Positions 8,783 through 17,602 of a DNA stretch of 37,708 nt are shown piece after piece. The notes beneath the pieces are model-generated. The model was not told the origin of the DNA. It saw nothing but the letters and a program-made list of their open reading frames with translations, and ran no database searches. The stretch is from positions 1 to 37,708 of the forward strand of contig SBGQ01000052.1 in the NCBI GenBank assembly GCA_006226965.1, written 5' to 3'. The position numbers were made by a program, and so were the translations under genes. This stretch comes from a bacterium. GTDB lineage: Bacteria; Bacteroidota; Rhodothermia; Balneolales; M1805. The first letter of the stretch is position 1; each line of letters opens with the position of its first letter.

Positions 8783-9931
8783 TCAAACCAATTCGTGTGA
8801 GCTGCTTACACGTTTTCCTTTGCGTTTATTCAACCAGATAATAATGCCGGTTACAGGTAAGCTGGTCGCCACCAAACAAGCGAGGAAATAGATAATTTTT
8901 GAAAATGTACCGAATACATTTCCGACATGAAGTGCTTTAATCGACGAAGCGATTTGTTCATTAAAGGGTTTATCAGCAAAGCGTTCAACTGAAGTTACAT
9001 TACCATTATACCGATTAATCGTTACTCGATCCGGTGCATGAGATGCAAAAAAGCTGTTCGAATACTTTCGAATCGAAACTTCGTTCGATTTTGAACTCAA
9101 ATCAAGATAATAGGAACCATCAAATGGTAGGGCAGAGTCCGTAATTTGAATTAGTTCGGTAATAGTTAAAACCTGTAAGGAATCCGTTGAAATTTCCGGT
9201 TGAAGTTCACCTTTCGGCGCTTCGCGTTTTACTCCAAGCAGATTGGTTAAGCCTTCGCGATACCAATCAAAAGACCATTGCAATCCGGTTAAAGCCATAA
9301 TCAAAAGAAAAATGGATGAATAGAAACCAAGCGTATTATGTAAATCGTGGTTTATCCGTTTCCAACTCGCTTTAATATTGACTTTTAAACCGTTTCTCCA
9401 GCTTTTAACTCGAACAGGAAACCAAAGTATCATTCCGCTAAACACGATTACAGCAAAAATTACTGTTGACCAACCGACAATCGGCCTGCCGATTTTCGTA
9501 TCTAACAATAACCAACGGTGTAATCGGAACATCACCATAAAAAATTCGGAAGTTGTGCTTTTGGTATCACCCAAAATCTCTGCAGTGTAAGGGTTTACCA
9601 AATACGTTGTACCTCGTCGCTCACCTTCTTTTCTCACGCTGAATTGATACGCTTCCGTTTTGTCTTTAGAAAAACTTACTGATGCAACCGTAGCGCCGAG
9701 CTGAGCTCCAACGGAATCTTTAAGTGCCTCAATACTTAAAATTGGCACCGAATCAGCTGGAGAAACCGTGTATTTTTCACTATCCATCCAGCGGGTAATC
9801 TCAGGTTGAAACGTGTATATCGTTCCGGTTAAGCATACGATAAAAAGGATTAAACTGGCTCCGATTCCCAACCAAAGGTGAATAGTATTAAGGAAAGAGC
9901 GGATTTTTTTCCAAGAAAAAAATGACAACAT
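8783..9931 (-). CDS. PepSY-associated transmembrane protein
   Basis: A protein of 382 residues from the ATG at 9931, chosen because the following residues (SWKKIRSFLNTIHLWLGIGASLI) form the canonical start of the family. An upstream in-frame start at 9997 would add 22 residues without a plausible function. Four membrane segments are visible: LGIGASLILFIVCLTG, VGWSTVIFAVIVFSGMI, TLGFYSSIFLLIMALTG and FLACLVATSLPVTGIII. Two periplasmic PepSY-like regions lie between them. Conserved features include LHRWLL and HDLHNTLGF. Relatives often sit near TonB receptors and have been linked to siderophore or iron uptake, but no such genes are in this window, so the role here is open. Confidence 0.88.
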   Translation of the reverse strand: MLSFFSWKKIRSFLNTIHLWLGIGASLILFIVCLTGTIYTFQPEITRWMDSEKYTVSPADSVPILSIEALKDSVGAQLGATVASVSFSKDKTEAYQFSVRKEGERRGTTYLVNPYTAEILGDTKSTTSEFFMVMFRLHRWLLLDTKIGRPIVGWSTVIFAVIVFSGMILWFPVRVKSWRNGLKVNIKASWKRINHDLHNTLGFYSSIFLLIMALTGLQWSFDWYREGLTNLLGVKREAPKGELQPEISTDSLQVLTITELIQITDSALPFDGSYYLDLSSKSNEVSIRKYSNSFFASHAPDRVTINRYNGNVTSVERFADKPFNEQIASSIKALHVGNVFGTFSKIIYFLACLVATSLPVTGIIIWLNKRKGKRVSSSHELV

Positions 9932-10259
9932 GATTGAACTATATAAATAAAATGAGAGAATGTACGAACGGTTCGATAGGTGATGACGAACGCTCAAAGA
10001 TACCTTCGCTTGTGAAAGAAATCAATATTATTTAGATGTGATTTAAATAGTAGGAATTGTGATTTGTGAACTATAGATAAATATGAAATTCCACTAATGC
10101 TTCATTTATCGGTTTTAATTTGTTCATCAGACAAGAATGTGTGATTACTCGGAATTTGTACAATTTCTAAATGAGACAAACTTATTGAGTTCGTACAGTT
10201 CCCAAGTTTAAAACTCTATAATACAATCAAGTTTTGTAGTCGCTAATACTAAGTGTTCT

Positions 10260-10559
10260 TTACGCTTTTTTATTAAGATTTTGTTTGGTTTGATTTTGTT
10301 TAGAATAAAGGACAATCGAAGTAATAATTCCTGCCGGAATGGTAATAATGCCGAGTGGGATTGTAATAATCATAAACCATCCTTCTACTAACATTGAGTA
10401 AAGAATAGTTCCTAAAATGGGAATATCGGGTGGGCTTCCTTCATGTAATCTAATGTCAAGCATCGAAGCGATTGCACTAGCAATAAAAGCAGATAGGAAT
10501 GGATAGATAGGTATTAGTAACCCGATTATTGCTGGTAGGCTTATTTTGAATTTTGACAT
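10260..10559 (-). CDS. Small membrane protein of unknown function
   Basis: A protein of 99 residues from the ATG at 10559 (MSKFKISLPAIIG). A longer start at 10580 adds only seven residues. Two or three hydrophobic stretches are visible (LPAIIGLLIPIYPFLSAFIAS, GTILYSMLVEGWFMIITIPLG and IPAGIITSIVLY), followed by a Lys/Asn/Gln-rich tail. I recognise no family. It lies alone on the minus strand, divergent from the M20 hydrolase gene. Confidence 0.6.
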   Translation of the reverse strand: MSKFKISLPAIIGLLIPIYPFLSAFIASAIASMLDIRLHEGSPPDIPILGTILYSMLVEGWFMIITIPLGIITIPAGIITSIVLYSKQNQTKQNLNKKA

Positions 10560-10723
10560 ATTAGTAATTGCTTTTAGCAATTCAATAGTTCAGTGTTATG
10601 ATTGATACAAATTCAAATATCATACTAAAAAATAGATTTACAAAGATATAGTAAGTCCGAGAATTCCTGTTGGGCAATCATCAAATACACGTTAACTTAA
10701 CCACAATCTAAATACCCAACATT

Positions 10724-11890
10724 ATGTCCAACGAAATCGACTTGTTATTTCCCAAAATGGTGGCGCACCGCCGTCATTTACATCAGCATCCTGAACTTAG
10801 TTATAAAGAATTTGAAACAACGGCATATATCATAAAGGTATTAAGCACTTTGGGTTACGAAATCCATCGTCCATTAGAAACAGGAGTTGTGGCTGTTCTA
10901 AATCCGGAAGTGAAATCATCAAAAGTATTGGCATTCAGAGCTGATATTGATGCTTTGCCGATTTCAGAAGAAGGGGATGCGAAACAAGCGTTTTTGTCTA
11001 AAAATCCGGGAGTAGCTCATTGTTGCGGACACGATATGCATACGGCCAATATGCTGGGTGTCGCAGAGTTATTAAAAGCCCATCAAGCAGAAATCAAACA
11101 TAAAATAGTTCTCATTTTTCAACCTGCTGAAGAGAAATTACCCGGCGGTGGACGTCTCATTATGGAATCGGGAATTCTTCAAAAATTAGGCGTTACTGAA
11201 GTGTATGGCTTACATACATCTCCTAAACATTCGGTAGGTACAATTGCATTAAAAAGCGGTCCCTTGATGGCAAGACCCGATGAATTTATTCTAACGATAA
11301 AGGGTAGAGGTGGTCATGCCGCTGCTCCACACGATGCTGTTGACCCGATTGTGATTGCTGCACAAGTGGTTACTACAATTCAAAGTGTAGTGAGCCGAAC
11401 AGTTGACCCGACCGAATCTGCCGTGGTTACGATTGGCTCTATTCATGGAGGAACCGTACATAATGTGATACCTGAAAAAGTAGAAATGAAAGGCACCGTT
11501 CGCACATTCCGCAAAGAGTTAGCTGAAAAAATTTCGCATACTATTGAACAAACGGCTAAAGGAATTGCTCATGCTTTTGGCGGCGATGCCGAACTTCAAT
11601 TTGATCCCGGTTACCCCGCTGTAATCAACACTCCGGAAACCACAGACATCATTCGTGGGATCGTAAAAGAATTATACGGTGAGCAAGCTCTTATCGAAAT
11701 GGAAAAGCCTATTATGGCAGGAGAAGATTTCGCGTTTTATCAGGAAGAATTTCCGGGAACGTTTTTCTTTTTGGGGACATCGAGTGAAGAAACACAATCC
11801 GTTTTTCCTTGGCATCACCCTAAATACAATGCAGATGAAAACGGGATGAAAATTGCCGCTCCCATATTTTTGAGATTGGCATTGAGTTAA
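10724..11890 (+). CDS. M20-family amidohydrolase (N-acyl-amino-acid/hippurate hydrolase type)
   Basis: A cytosolic metallohydrolase of 388 residues, the usual length for the M20D group. Seen: RADIDALP (72-79), the metal-binding segment HCCGHDMHTA around 99-108 (family norm HACGHDxHTA), FQPAEE with the catalytic and metal-binding Glu pair (132-137), GLHTSP, the GRGGHAAAPH dimerisation-domain segment, and MAGEDFAFY plus a C-terminal WHHPKYN that supplies further ligands. Members remove acyl groups from amino acids or indole-amino-acid conjugates. The exact substrate is not determined by sequence. The cupin gene follows 82 bases later on the same strand and both may be transcribed together. Confidence 0.93.
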   Translation: MSNEIDLLFPKMVAHRRHLHQHPELSYKEFETTAYIIKVLSTLGYEIHRPLETGVVAVLNPEVKSSKVLAFRADIDALPISEEGDAKQAFLSKNPGVAHCCGHDMHTANMLGVAELLKAHQAEIKHKIVLIFQPAEEKLPGGGRLIMESGILQKLGVTEVYGLHTSPKHSVGTIALKSGPLMARPDEFILTIKGRGGHAAAPHDAVDPIVIAAQVVTTIQSVVSRTVDPTESAVVTIGSIHGGTVHNVIPEKVEMKGTVRTFRKELAEKISHTIEQTAKGIAHAFGGDAELQFDPGYPAVINTPETTDIIRGIVKELYGEQALIEMEKPIMAGEDFAFYQEEFPGTFFFLGTSSEETQSVFPWHHPKYNADENGMKIAAPIFLRLALS

Positions 11891-11972
11891 GAGTGTAATT
11901 CATTGAAAGTTTGAATTTACATTCAGCATCTTAAACACACGTGCCGGAAAGTATAGCGAGTACGAAAAAAAA

Positions 11973-12482
11973 ATGAGCATGAAATTAGCATTACCAAACG
12001 TAAAAGGAACTGTTTTTAAACTCACGAACGAGTTAATAGAGCAGGGTTTACAGGCATCAAGAGTAAGTGAACGCAAGCGTATGGTGTTGCCTGTACACCG
12101 ATCACAAGACGCAATTGTGCAACGTATTGTGAATTTTTTGCAACCCGGAACGTATATCCGTCCTCATAAACATCCGCGGGAACACGCTTCAGAGTCAGTG
12201 TATATCGAGCGTGGTGCCATTTCTTTATTGATTTGGGATGATGAAGGTAATTTGTTGGAATCGCACTGGATGCATTACAATTCACCCGAAAAATTAATTG
12301 ATATTGAACCGAATGTGTGGCATTCCATGTTAGTTTGGTATCCAGATACGGTACTATTGGAATTCAAACGCGGACCGTATGATACACAAGAGGATAAGTA
12401 TTTTGCGCCTTGGTCGCCCGAAGAAGGAACTGTTGAAGCAGAAGCGTTTTTACAAGACTTGATTGTAAAACTTCGAGGTTAA
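11973..12482 (+). CDS. WbuC-like cupin-fold metalloprotein
   Basis: A protein of 169 residues matching the WbuC family: an N-terminal RKRMVLPVHRSQDAIVQRIVNFL segment, then a single cupin barrel with the metal-ligand pattern RPHKHPREHASESVY and G-x-I-S-L-L-I-W-D-D-E-G, then EPNVWHSMLVW, where a further His lies. WbuC genes are often found in O-antigen clusters, but the biochemical role of the family is not settled. Here it is next to an M20 hydrolase rather than glycan genes, so a polysaccharide role is not supported by context. Confidence 0.85.
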   Translation: MSMKLALPNVKGTVFKLTNELIEQGLQASRVSERKRMVLPVHRSQDAIVQRIVNFLQPGTYIRPHKHPREHASESVYIERGAISLLIWDDEGNLLESHWMHYNSPEKLIDIEPNVWHSMLVWYPDTVLLEFKRGPYDTQEDKYFAPWSPEEGTVEAEAFLQDLIVKLRG

Positions 12483-12488
12483 GGAATA

Positions 12489-12522
12489 AAAAAAGGGCTT
12501 GAGTACACTCAAGCCCTTTTTT
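12489..12522. terminator. Bidirectional intrinsic terminator
   Basis: GGGCTTGAGT (12495-12504) and ACTCAAGCCC (12507-12516) form a perfect 10-bp stem with a two-base centre, flanked by six A on the left and six T on the right. It is therefore a terminator on both strands, placed between the convergent cupin gene (stop 12482) and propeller gene (stop 12525). Confidence 0.96.
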
Positions 12523-12524
12523 GT

Positions 12525-15500
12525 TTAATCTTTTATGAACGCTTCATACGTTTTAAGAGTAATAGCTGCGCCACCTTTTTCGGTGATGTACTTTTCCAAT
12601 TTTTTCACTTCTTTGTTTTTGAGTTTTTCAAATTCCTTAACGGCTTTTTCATACCGCTCAGTTAATAAACTCAAATTCTCCAATTCAGACGATGATGGTG
12701 CCTCAAAACCGGAAGCAATTTTGGAGTATAACTCAGAGATGTCTTCACGCAACTGATTTTTGGCCGTACCAACATAATTATCACCTGTAGTAATAACCAA
12801 CGTTTCCTTAAGCGTATTTAACTTTTTAGATACCGGTTCAGCAATTTTCTTAGCTTTTTTATCGGTGTTTATAAGTTCATCAGCTTTAGTGACATATTCA
12901 TCCAGCTCATAAACCAAATAAGCCAAATCCTGAGACATGTTGAATAACTTCATGGTAGTTTCATGCTGAGCTATTCGTTCTTTTTCAGTGATTACTGATG
13001 TAGGGTCATTCACCAATTCAATAGTGGTTTCATAAGTAGCCTTGCCTTTGGTCATCACTACTTTATAGGTACCGGCTTGAACTCGTGGAGATGTAAACCC
13101 TCCGAAAGTAAAGGTTTTGCCTTTTGCCATTTTGGGCTGTTTAGTAGAACCGTTCCATGTAACAACGTTTATACCTTTAGATTTTCCCGGAACCAATTCA
13201 ATGAGCGTATTTCCTTCCATATCCTGAATTTCCATACTCATTTTACCAAAAGTATGACGCTTCTTTAAATAGTAAATAATTCGAACATCACGAGACGGGT
13301 TAGGGCCAACAAACTGCAATTCAGTTGATGTACTCGCAAATCCGCTTTCTTCTACAATTAATGTCGGTTTACTTGCAAAGAAGTGAACATCTTTTTCAAC
13401 TACATCAGGCGTAATTTCTCGTAATGGACTTATATCATCCAATACAATTACTCCACGGCCATGAGTAGCTAATATTAAATCGTTGGTTCCTTTGTGCATT
13501 TCTAGATGTAAAACAGCCACAGAAGGGACATTGTTCGTAAACTTACTCCAGTTTTGTCCGCCATCGATGGTAACATATAATCCCATTTCAGTTCCAAGGA
13601 AAAGTAAGTTAGGATTCACATAATCTTCTTGAAGTGTGCGAGAGAATCCCTCAATATCATCTGTTGTAATGGATGTCCATGTTTTACCGAAATCAGTAGT
13701 TTTATAAACATAGGCTTTCATGTCGTTTGCTGTATGGCCGTCGAAAACAGCATAAGCAGTACCTTTTGCATGTACACTAGCTTCGATATGATATACCCAA
13801 GTGTTCGCAGGAACGCCGGTTATATTCTTAACGGTATTTGTCCAAGTTTTACCGCCGTCCAATGTTAGCTGAATATTCCCGTCATCAGTTCCAACCCAAA
13901 TCACATTTTCATCTAAAGGTGATTCAGCAATCGTGAAAATAGTACAATGCTTTTCTGCACCGGAGTTATCTTTGGATAGTCCGCCTGAATCTTCCTGATT
14001 TTGTTTTTTCTTGTCGTTTGTAGTTAAATCAGGAGAGATTTTAACCCATGTATCACCCATATCGTCCGACATGTGTAAAAACTGACTTCCAACAAAAATA
14101 CGATCGGGTTTATGGAGAGAAGTTGCAATAGGCGCATTCCAGTTAAACCGCAATTCATCTTCACCTTTAACCGCTAACGGCTGAATGGTTTTTGTTTGAT
14201 TACGATTGATATCATAACGCCAGATGTTTTCAGCGCCTTGCATTTCAGAGTAAAGAACTTCTTTTGTTGAATGCTTGTAAACACGGAATCCGTCACCTGC
14301 TCCAACACTCATCCAGTCTCGTGCTTCGATGCCACCGGGAGAACGAGAAGGTCCGTACCATGAACCGTTATCTTGTAAACCACCATAAATATTGTATGGT
14401 GTTTTGTTGTCAACCGTAACATGATAGAATTGAGAAACAGGCAGATTTTCTACAATTTCCATGGTATTGCCGCCGTCGTATGTTCTGTATAAACCACCGT
14501 CAGTTGCTACATAAATACGGTCAGAGTCATTGATGTCAAAAGCGATATCATGAATATCGGAATGCATGGCCCCGAGGTTTTTAAATGTTTTGCCGCCATC
14601 TCGTGAAATAGAACCGAATAAACCGGCTTTCACAACTACGTCAGGATTTTTTGGGTCAACAACGATACGTGAGAAATAAAACGGGCGAACAACTAAACCG
14701 AAATCACCGTTAAGTTTTTTCCAGTTTTTGCCGGCATCATCGGAACGGTACAAACCTTTATCATCGTCTTTTTCTGTTTCTAATACAGAGTAAAGAACAG
14801 AACTGTTAGATGGTGCAACCGTAATAGCAATACGTCCTAATTTGCCTTTAGGAAAACCGTTATGAATCTTATTCCATGTTTTACCGCCATCAGTTGTTTT
14901 GTACAATGCACTATTTATACCTCCTGAACTGAAAGACCAAGCCGTTCTTCGAAATTCCCACATAGCTGCATACAATGTATTTGGGTCATTCGGATCCATA
15001 ATTAAATCGGAACAACCTGTTGTATTGTTTACAAATAGGATTTTTTCCCATGTTTTACCAGCATCAGAAGATTTGTAAACTCCACGTTCATTACTATCTC
15101 CCCATAATGCCCCCATTGCGGCAACATAAATTTCGTCACTGTTTTTCGGGTTGATTTCGATGCCGGCAATTCGTTCAGTTTCTTTCAATCCCATATAATT
15201 CCAAGTTGTACCACCATCGGTTGAAAGATATATCCCAGCCCCGGCAGAAACAGAGTTCCGGACCCAAACTTCACCGGTACCAACCCAAACATTTTTATCT
15301 GGATTGGATGGGTCTAAAGCAATTGCTCCGATGGATTGCGGTTGTTCATCAAAAATGGAAGTAAAGCTCATTCCGCCGTTTCCTGATTTCCAAACACCGC
15401 CGCCTGCAGCACCAATGTAAATAATTCGGTTATTGGTTGGGTGAACTTCAATTTCTGAAATACGTCCGCTCATAATTGCGGGGCCAATTTGTCGGGCGTT

Positions 15501-15611
15501 TATATCCCCGAAGAGTTCTTTGCCTTTTAATTTGATTTCCTGTGCCTGTACATCAGTATGGATGCTCAGAAAACCTAAAGCAAGTAAACCGCTTAATATG
15601 ATAGATTTCAT
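12525..15611 (-). CDS. Secreted VPS10/sortilin-like beta-propeller protein
   Basis: A protein of 1028 residues with a signal peptide (1-23, cleavage near VQAQ). The first 730 residues are built of Asp-box blades: about ten S/T-x-D-x-G-x-T-W-like turns are visible, such as STDGGTTW, SSDAGKTW, TTDGGKTW, SRDGGKTF, MSDDMGDTW, TLDGGKTW, TTDFGKTW and TIDGGQNW, arranged as two propellers in the VPS10/BNR superfamily. A beta domain follows (about 750-860, DVRIIYYLKK, GNTLIELVPGKSKG). The protein ends in a charged helical region (about 880-1010) rich in K/E that may form a coiled coil. Database names such as 'glycosyl hydrolase' for relatives are not backed by catalytic residues here. Unlike the propeller protein at 813-4262 it lacks a sorting domain. 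Confidence 0.88.
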   Translation of the reverse strand: MKSIILSGLLALGFLSIHTDVQAQEIKLKGKELFGDINARQIGPAIMSGRISEIEVHPTNNRIIYIGAAGGGVWKSGNGGMSFTSIFDEQPQSIGAIALDPSNPDKNVWVGTGEVWVRNSVSAGAGIYLSTDGGTTWNYMGLKETERIAGIEINPKNSDEIYVAAMGALWGDSNERGVYKSSDAGKTWEKILFVNNTTGCSDLIMDPNDPNTLYAAMWEFRRTAWSFSSGGINSALYKTTDGGKTWNKIHNGFPKGKLGRIAITVAPSNSSVLYSVLETEKDDDKGLYRSDDAGKNWKKLNGDFGLVVRPFYFSRIVVDPKNPDVVVKAGLFGSISRDGGKTFKNLGAMHSDIHDIAFDINDSDRIYVATDGGLYRTYDGGNTMEIVENLPVSQFYHVTVDNKTPYNIYGGLQDNGSWYGPSRSPGGIEARDWMSVGAGDGFRVYKHSTKEVLYSEMQGAENIWRYDINRNQTKTIQPLAVKGEDELRFNWNAPIATSLHKPDRIFVGSQFLHMSDDMGDTWVKISPDLTTNDKKKQNQEDSGGLSKDNSGAEKHCTIFTIAESPLDENVIWVGTDDGNIQLTLDGGKTWTNTVKNITGVPANTWVYHIEASVHAKGTAYAVFDGHTANDMKAYVYKTTDFGKTWTSITTDDIEGFSRTLQEDYVNPNLLFLGTEMGLYVTIDGGQNWSKFTNNVPSVAVLHLEMHKGTNDLILATHGRGVIVLDDISPLREITPDVVEKDVHFFASKPTLIVEESGFASTSTELQFVGPNPSRDVRIIYYLKKRHTFGKMSMEIQDMEGNTLIELVPGKSKGINVVTWNGSTKQPKMAKGKTFTFGGFTSPRVQAGTYKVVMTKGKATYETTIELVNDPTSVITEKERIAQHETTMKLFNMSQDLAYLVYELDEYVTKADELINTDKKAKKIAEPVSKKLNTLKETLVITTGDNYVGTAKNQLREDISELYSKIASGFEAPSSSELENLSLLTERYEKAVKEFEKLKNKEVKKLEKYITEKGGAAITLKTYEAFIKD

Positions 15612-15629
15612 AGCTCAATAAATTTGTTT

Positions 15630-15669
15630 ATAAGAAAAAGGGTTAATATGCAGTAAGCACATTAACCCT
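15630..15669 (-). terminator. Intrinsic terminator between the LolA-like and propeller genes
   Basis: Arms AGGGTTAAT and ATTAACCCT, extended past one mismatch by TGC/GCA, pair around loop AGTAA (15639-15669). On the minus strand the stem is followed by TTTTTCTTAT. It ends the upstream minus-strand transcript 19 bases before the propeller coding region begins at 15611, so it could also act as an attenuator for that gene. Confidence 0.8.
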
Positions 15670-15707
15670 GAGGAAATTTTATAATAGAATAAGATGTGAA
15701 TTCATCA

Positions 15708-16454
15708 TTATTGCTGTTCCGGAAATGCAAATTCAGACGCAGGTAATTCAGGATTTAAAACAATAGCGTCAATTTTTAATGGAGCAGTTCCTACACCTTT
15801 AATTCCTTGTTCGAGAGCGAAAGGAAAGTATAAGCCGCCAACTTCTTGGTATTCACTCATTTTCGTTTGAGAAATGGCACCTTTTTGAGGTCCTTGTTTA
15901 ACTGTAGTCTCAACTAAAATCGGAACAAAATTTTCTGACTCGAAATAGTAGTAGTTGATGTTATCTACTTGCTGGCCGTCAATAGTGAGAGGTTTTTTGG
16001 TAAGTTTAACTTTAAATGTTTCAGTACCGTCAATAGTTTCTTTACCGATAAGCTCAGCAGTATAACCTCTTGCGACATAATTGACAAGAGCATCAGGGAA
16101 ATCTTGAGATTCCTGAGCCATCATAGCGGTAGCTTCTGCATCTGCTTTTTCAGCTTTCATGGTTTGAAAATTTGTATTCCAAAGTGTAGTTCCATCGAAT
16201 ACACCTTGCTTAATAGTTAAACCTTGAAATGTGATTTTTGTAAGCTGGCGACCATCAGCCATTTGATATATTTCTAGAGGAATCTCTAATCCGCCCTGAT
16301 TAACCTTTGCATTCATTTTAATGCCCTTAAGGTTTAACCAAGCTTCTTTACCGCCTGTATTTTCGAAATAGTTGTTAATGATTTCATCAGCAGTTTGTGC
16401 ATTTAAGCTGGTTACAGCGAAAATCACCAAACAAAGAGATAAGAGCTTTTTCAT
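15708..16454 (-). CDS. Periplasmic LolA/outer-membrane lipoprotein-sorting-like protein
   Basis: A protein of 248 residues with a signal peptide (MKKLLSLCLVIFAVTSLNAQ, cleavage after NA). The mature part begins TADEIINNYFENTGGKEAWLNLKG, the opening helix and first strand seen in LolA/LolB-like proteins of Bacteroidota. Alternating strands follow (YQMADGRQLTKITFQG, GTTLWNTNFQ, YTAELIGKETIDGTETFKVKLT, NYYYFESENFVPILVETTVKQG). The fold binds lipids or lipoproteins, but this subgroup is not known to be a true lipoprotein chaperone. It has its own terminator (15630-15669). Confidence 0.75.
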   Translation of the reverse strand: MKKLLSLCLVIFAVTSLNAQTADEIINNYFENTGGKEAWLNLKGIKMNAKVNQGGLEIPLEIYQMADGRQLTKITFQGLTIKQGVFDGTTLWNTNFQTMKAEKADAEATAMMAQESQDFPDALVNYVARGYTAELIGKETIDGTETFKVKLTKKPLTIDGQQVDNINYYYFESENFVPILVETTVKQGPQKGAISQTKMSEYQEVGGLYFPFALEQGIKGVGTAPLKIDAIVLNPELPASEFAFPEQQ

Positions 16455-16588
16455 AGTTACCGAGTTTTTTTTATAGTGTAGCTTTCAGACGTTTTCAAAA
16501 AGCAGTTGCAGTATCGAAACATATGTTATACTTGTTGCAACAATCCCAAAGTAATTATTTCTGCCTGAAAAACTTAGCGATCTATCTG

Positions 16589-17167
16589 TTATTTTTTTGA
16601 TTCCAAATCGGTTATACCGGCCGATACGATAAACTTCATGGCAACACCCGGATCCACATTGATAGCTTGAACATGTGTTTTAGGAACGATGAACAACTCA
16701 CCGGAAAAGTTGTAGGAGTGCGGAAAGTAGACAGCTACTTTATCAGTTTCATTTAAAATGCTTAAATCATCTTCTGTGATAAATCCCAGTTTTTCTATTC
16801 CTTGTTCTTTGTTGATACAAACGAGTACCGGTTTGTTGAATTTGCGCTCTTTTCCTACGAATGCTGAGAATAAGTCTTTTAATGCAGAATAAATGAAATC
16901 AAAAAATGGAACACGCTCTAAGGTTTGTTTAAGCAGATAATTTACCGGACGAGCAATAATCGTTTGACCTAAATATCCTGTCAAAATCAATAGAATTGCT
17001 AATGTTAGAACTCCGATTCCCGGAATGGTAATGTTGAAGACATCTTCTAGGATAATGGATAACAAATCGTCCAAAAACTGGAATGAAATCAAAAGGATAT
17101 AAATTGTTGTAGCCAATGGCGCTACGAACAAAAGTCCTTGAAGAAAATAACTGACAAGCTTTTTCAT
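16589..17167 (-). CDS. DUF502-family inner-membrane protein
   Basis: A protein of 192 residues with the family layout: two N-terminal membrane helices (YFLQGLLFVAPLATTIYILL and IGVLTLAILLILTGYLGQTII), then the conserved ERVPFFDFIYSALKDL segment, and a soluble beta domain (PVLVCINKEQGIEKLGFIT, VAVYFPHSYNFSGELFIVP). The family is widespread in bacteria and plants, with no defined bacterial function. It is divergent from the GNAT gene at 17307, with about 140 bases between them. Confidence 0.9.
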   Translation of the reverse strand: MKKLVSYFLQGLLFVAPLATTIYILLISFQFLDDLLSIILEDVFNITIPGIGVLTLAILLILTGYLGQTIIARPVNYLLKQTLERVPFFDFIYSALKDLFSAFVGKERKFNKPVLVCINKEQGIEKLGFITEDDLSILNETDKVAVYFPHSYNFSGELFIVPKTHVQAINVDPGVAMKFIVSAGITDLESKK

Positions 17168-17306
17168 TAGTGCAAACTATTAAACGGCCGTTGATTTCAC
17201 AAAAATACAGCAATAATTAAATTCCGCGAAAAAATAGAGAGTTCATTGCGGACTTGTTCAGCCCAAAAACTTTCAAGTATCTTGTAGGGAATGAAAAACA
17301 AATGAA

Positions 17307-17597
17307 ATGGCAATGAATTTTACACATCACGAATCGGAAACCAAGGGATTTTTCGAATACAAAAAAGACGAAGTATTGATGGGGGAGATTTCTTACTCAA
17401 AAGTGGGTTCTAATCTTATCATAATCGATCATACCTTTGTTGATCCTTCACTAAGAGGAACCGGAACCGGACGAGCGTTAGTTAAAGAAGTGATAGATTT
17501 TGCGAAAAAAAACGATTTAAAAGTGATTCCTTTATGCCCGTTTGCCAATTCAATTATTAAACGAGAGCCTGAATTTCAGTCTGTTTTAAGTGCATAA
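17307..17597 (+). CDS. Small GNAT-family N-acetyltransferase (YjdJ-like)
   Basis: A protein of 96 residues, the length of the minimal YjdJ-type GNAT group. The acetyl-CoA-binding signature is DPSLRGTGTGRALVKEV (R-G-x-G-x-G followed by a helix), with VIPLCPFANSII and KREPEF near the end, as usual in the group. The ATG at 17307 or the one two codons later may be used. The substrate is unknown. The FAD oxidoreductase gene starts five bases after its stop, so the two are co-transcribed. Confidence 0.9.
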   Translation: MAMNFTHHESETKGFFEYKKDEVLMGEISYSKVGSNLIIIDHTFVDPSLRGTGTGRALVKEVIDFAKKNDLKVIPLCPFANSIIKREPEFQSVLSA

Positions 17598-17602
17598 TAG
17601 GT

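Noticed and set aside
8655-8891. Open frame of 78 codons on the plus strand
   Set aside because: It runs over the palindrome cluster and the end of the PepSY gene on the other strand, has no family features, and its composition looks like read-through of repeats.
10237-10247. Half copy of the TetR-type operator (TAGTCGCTAAT)
   Set aside because: It has only one arm, lies just past the end of a minus-strand gene and not at a start, so it is more likely chance or a repeat fragment than a functional operator.
10667-10719. Inverted repeat TGTTGGG/CCCAACA before the M20 gene
   Set aside because: It is only seven base pairs with a 39-base loop and no tail, which is common by chance.
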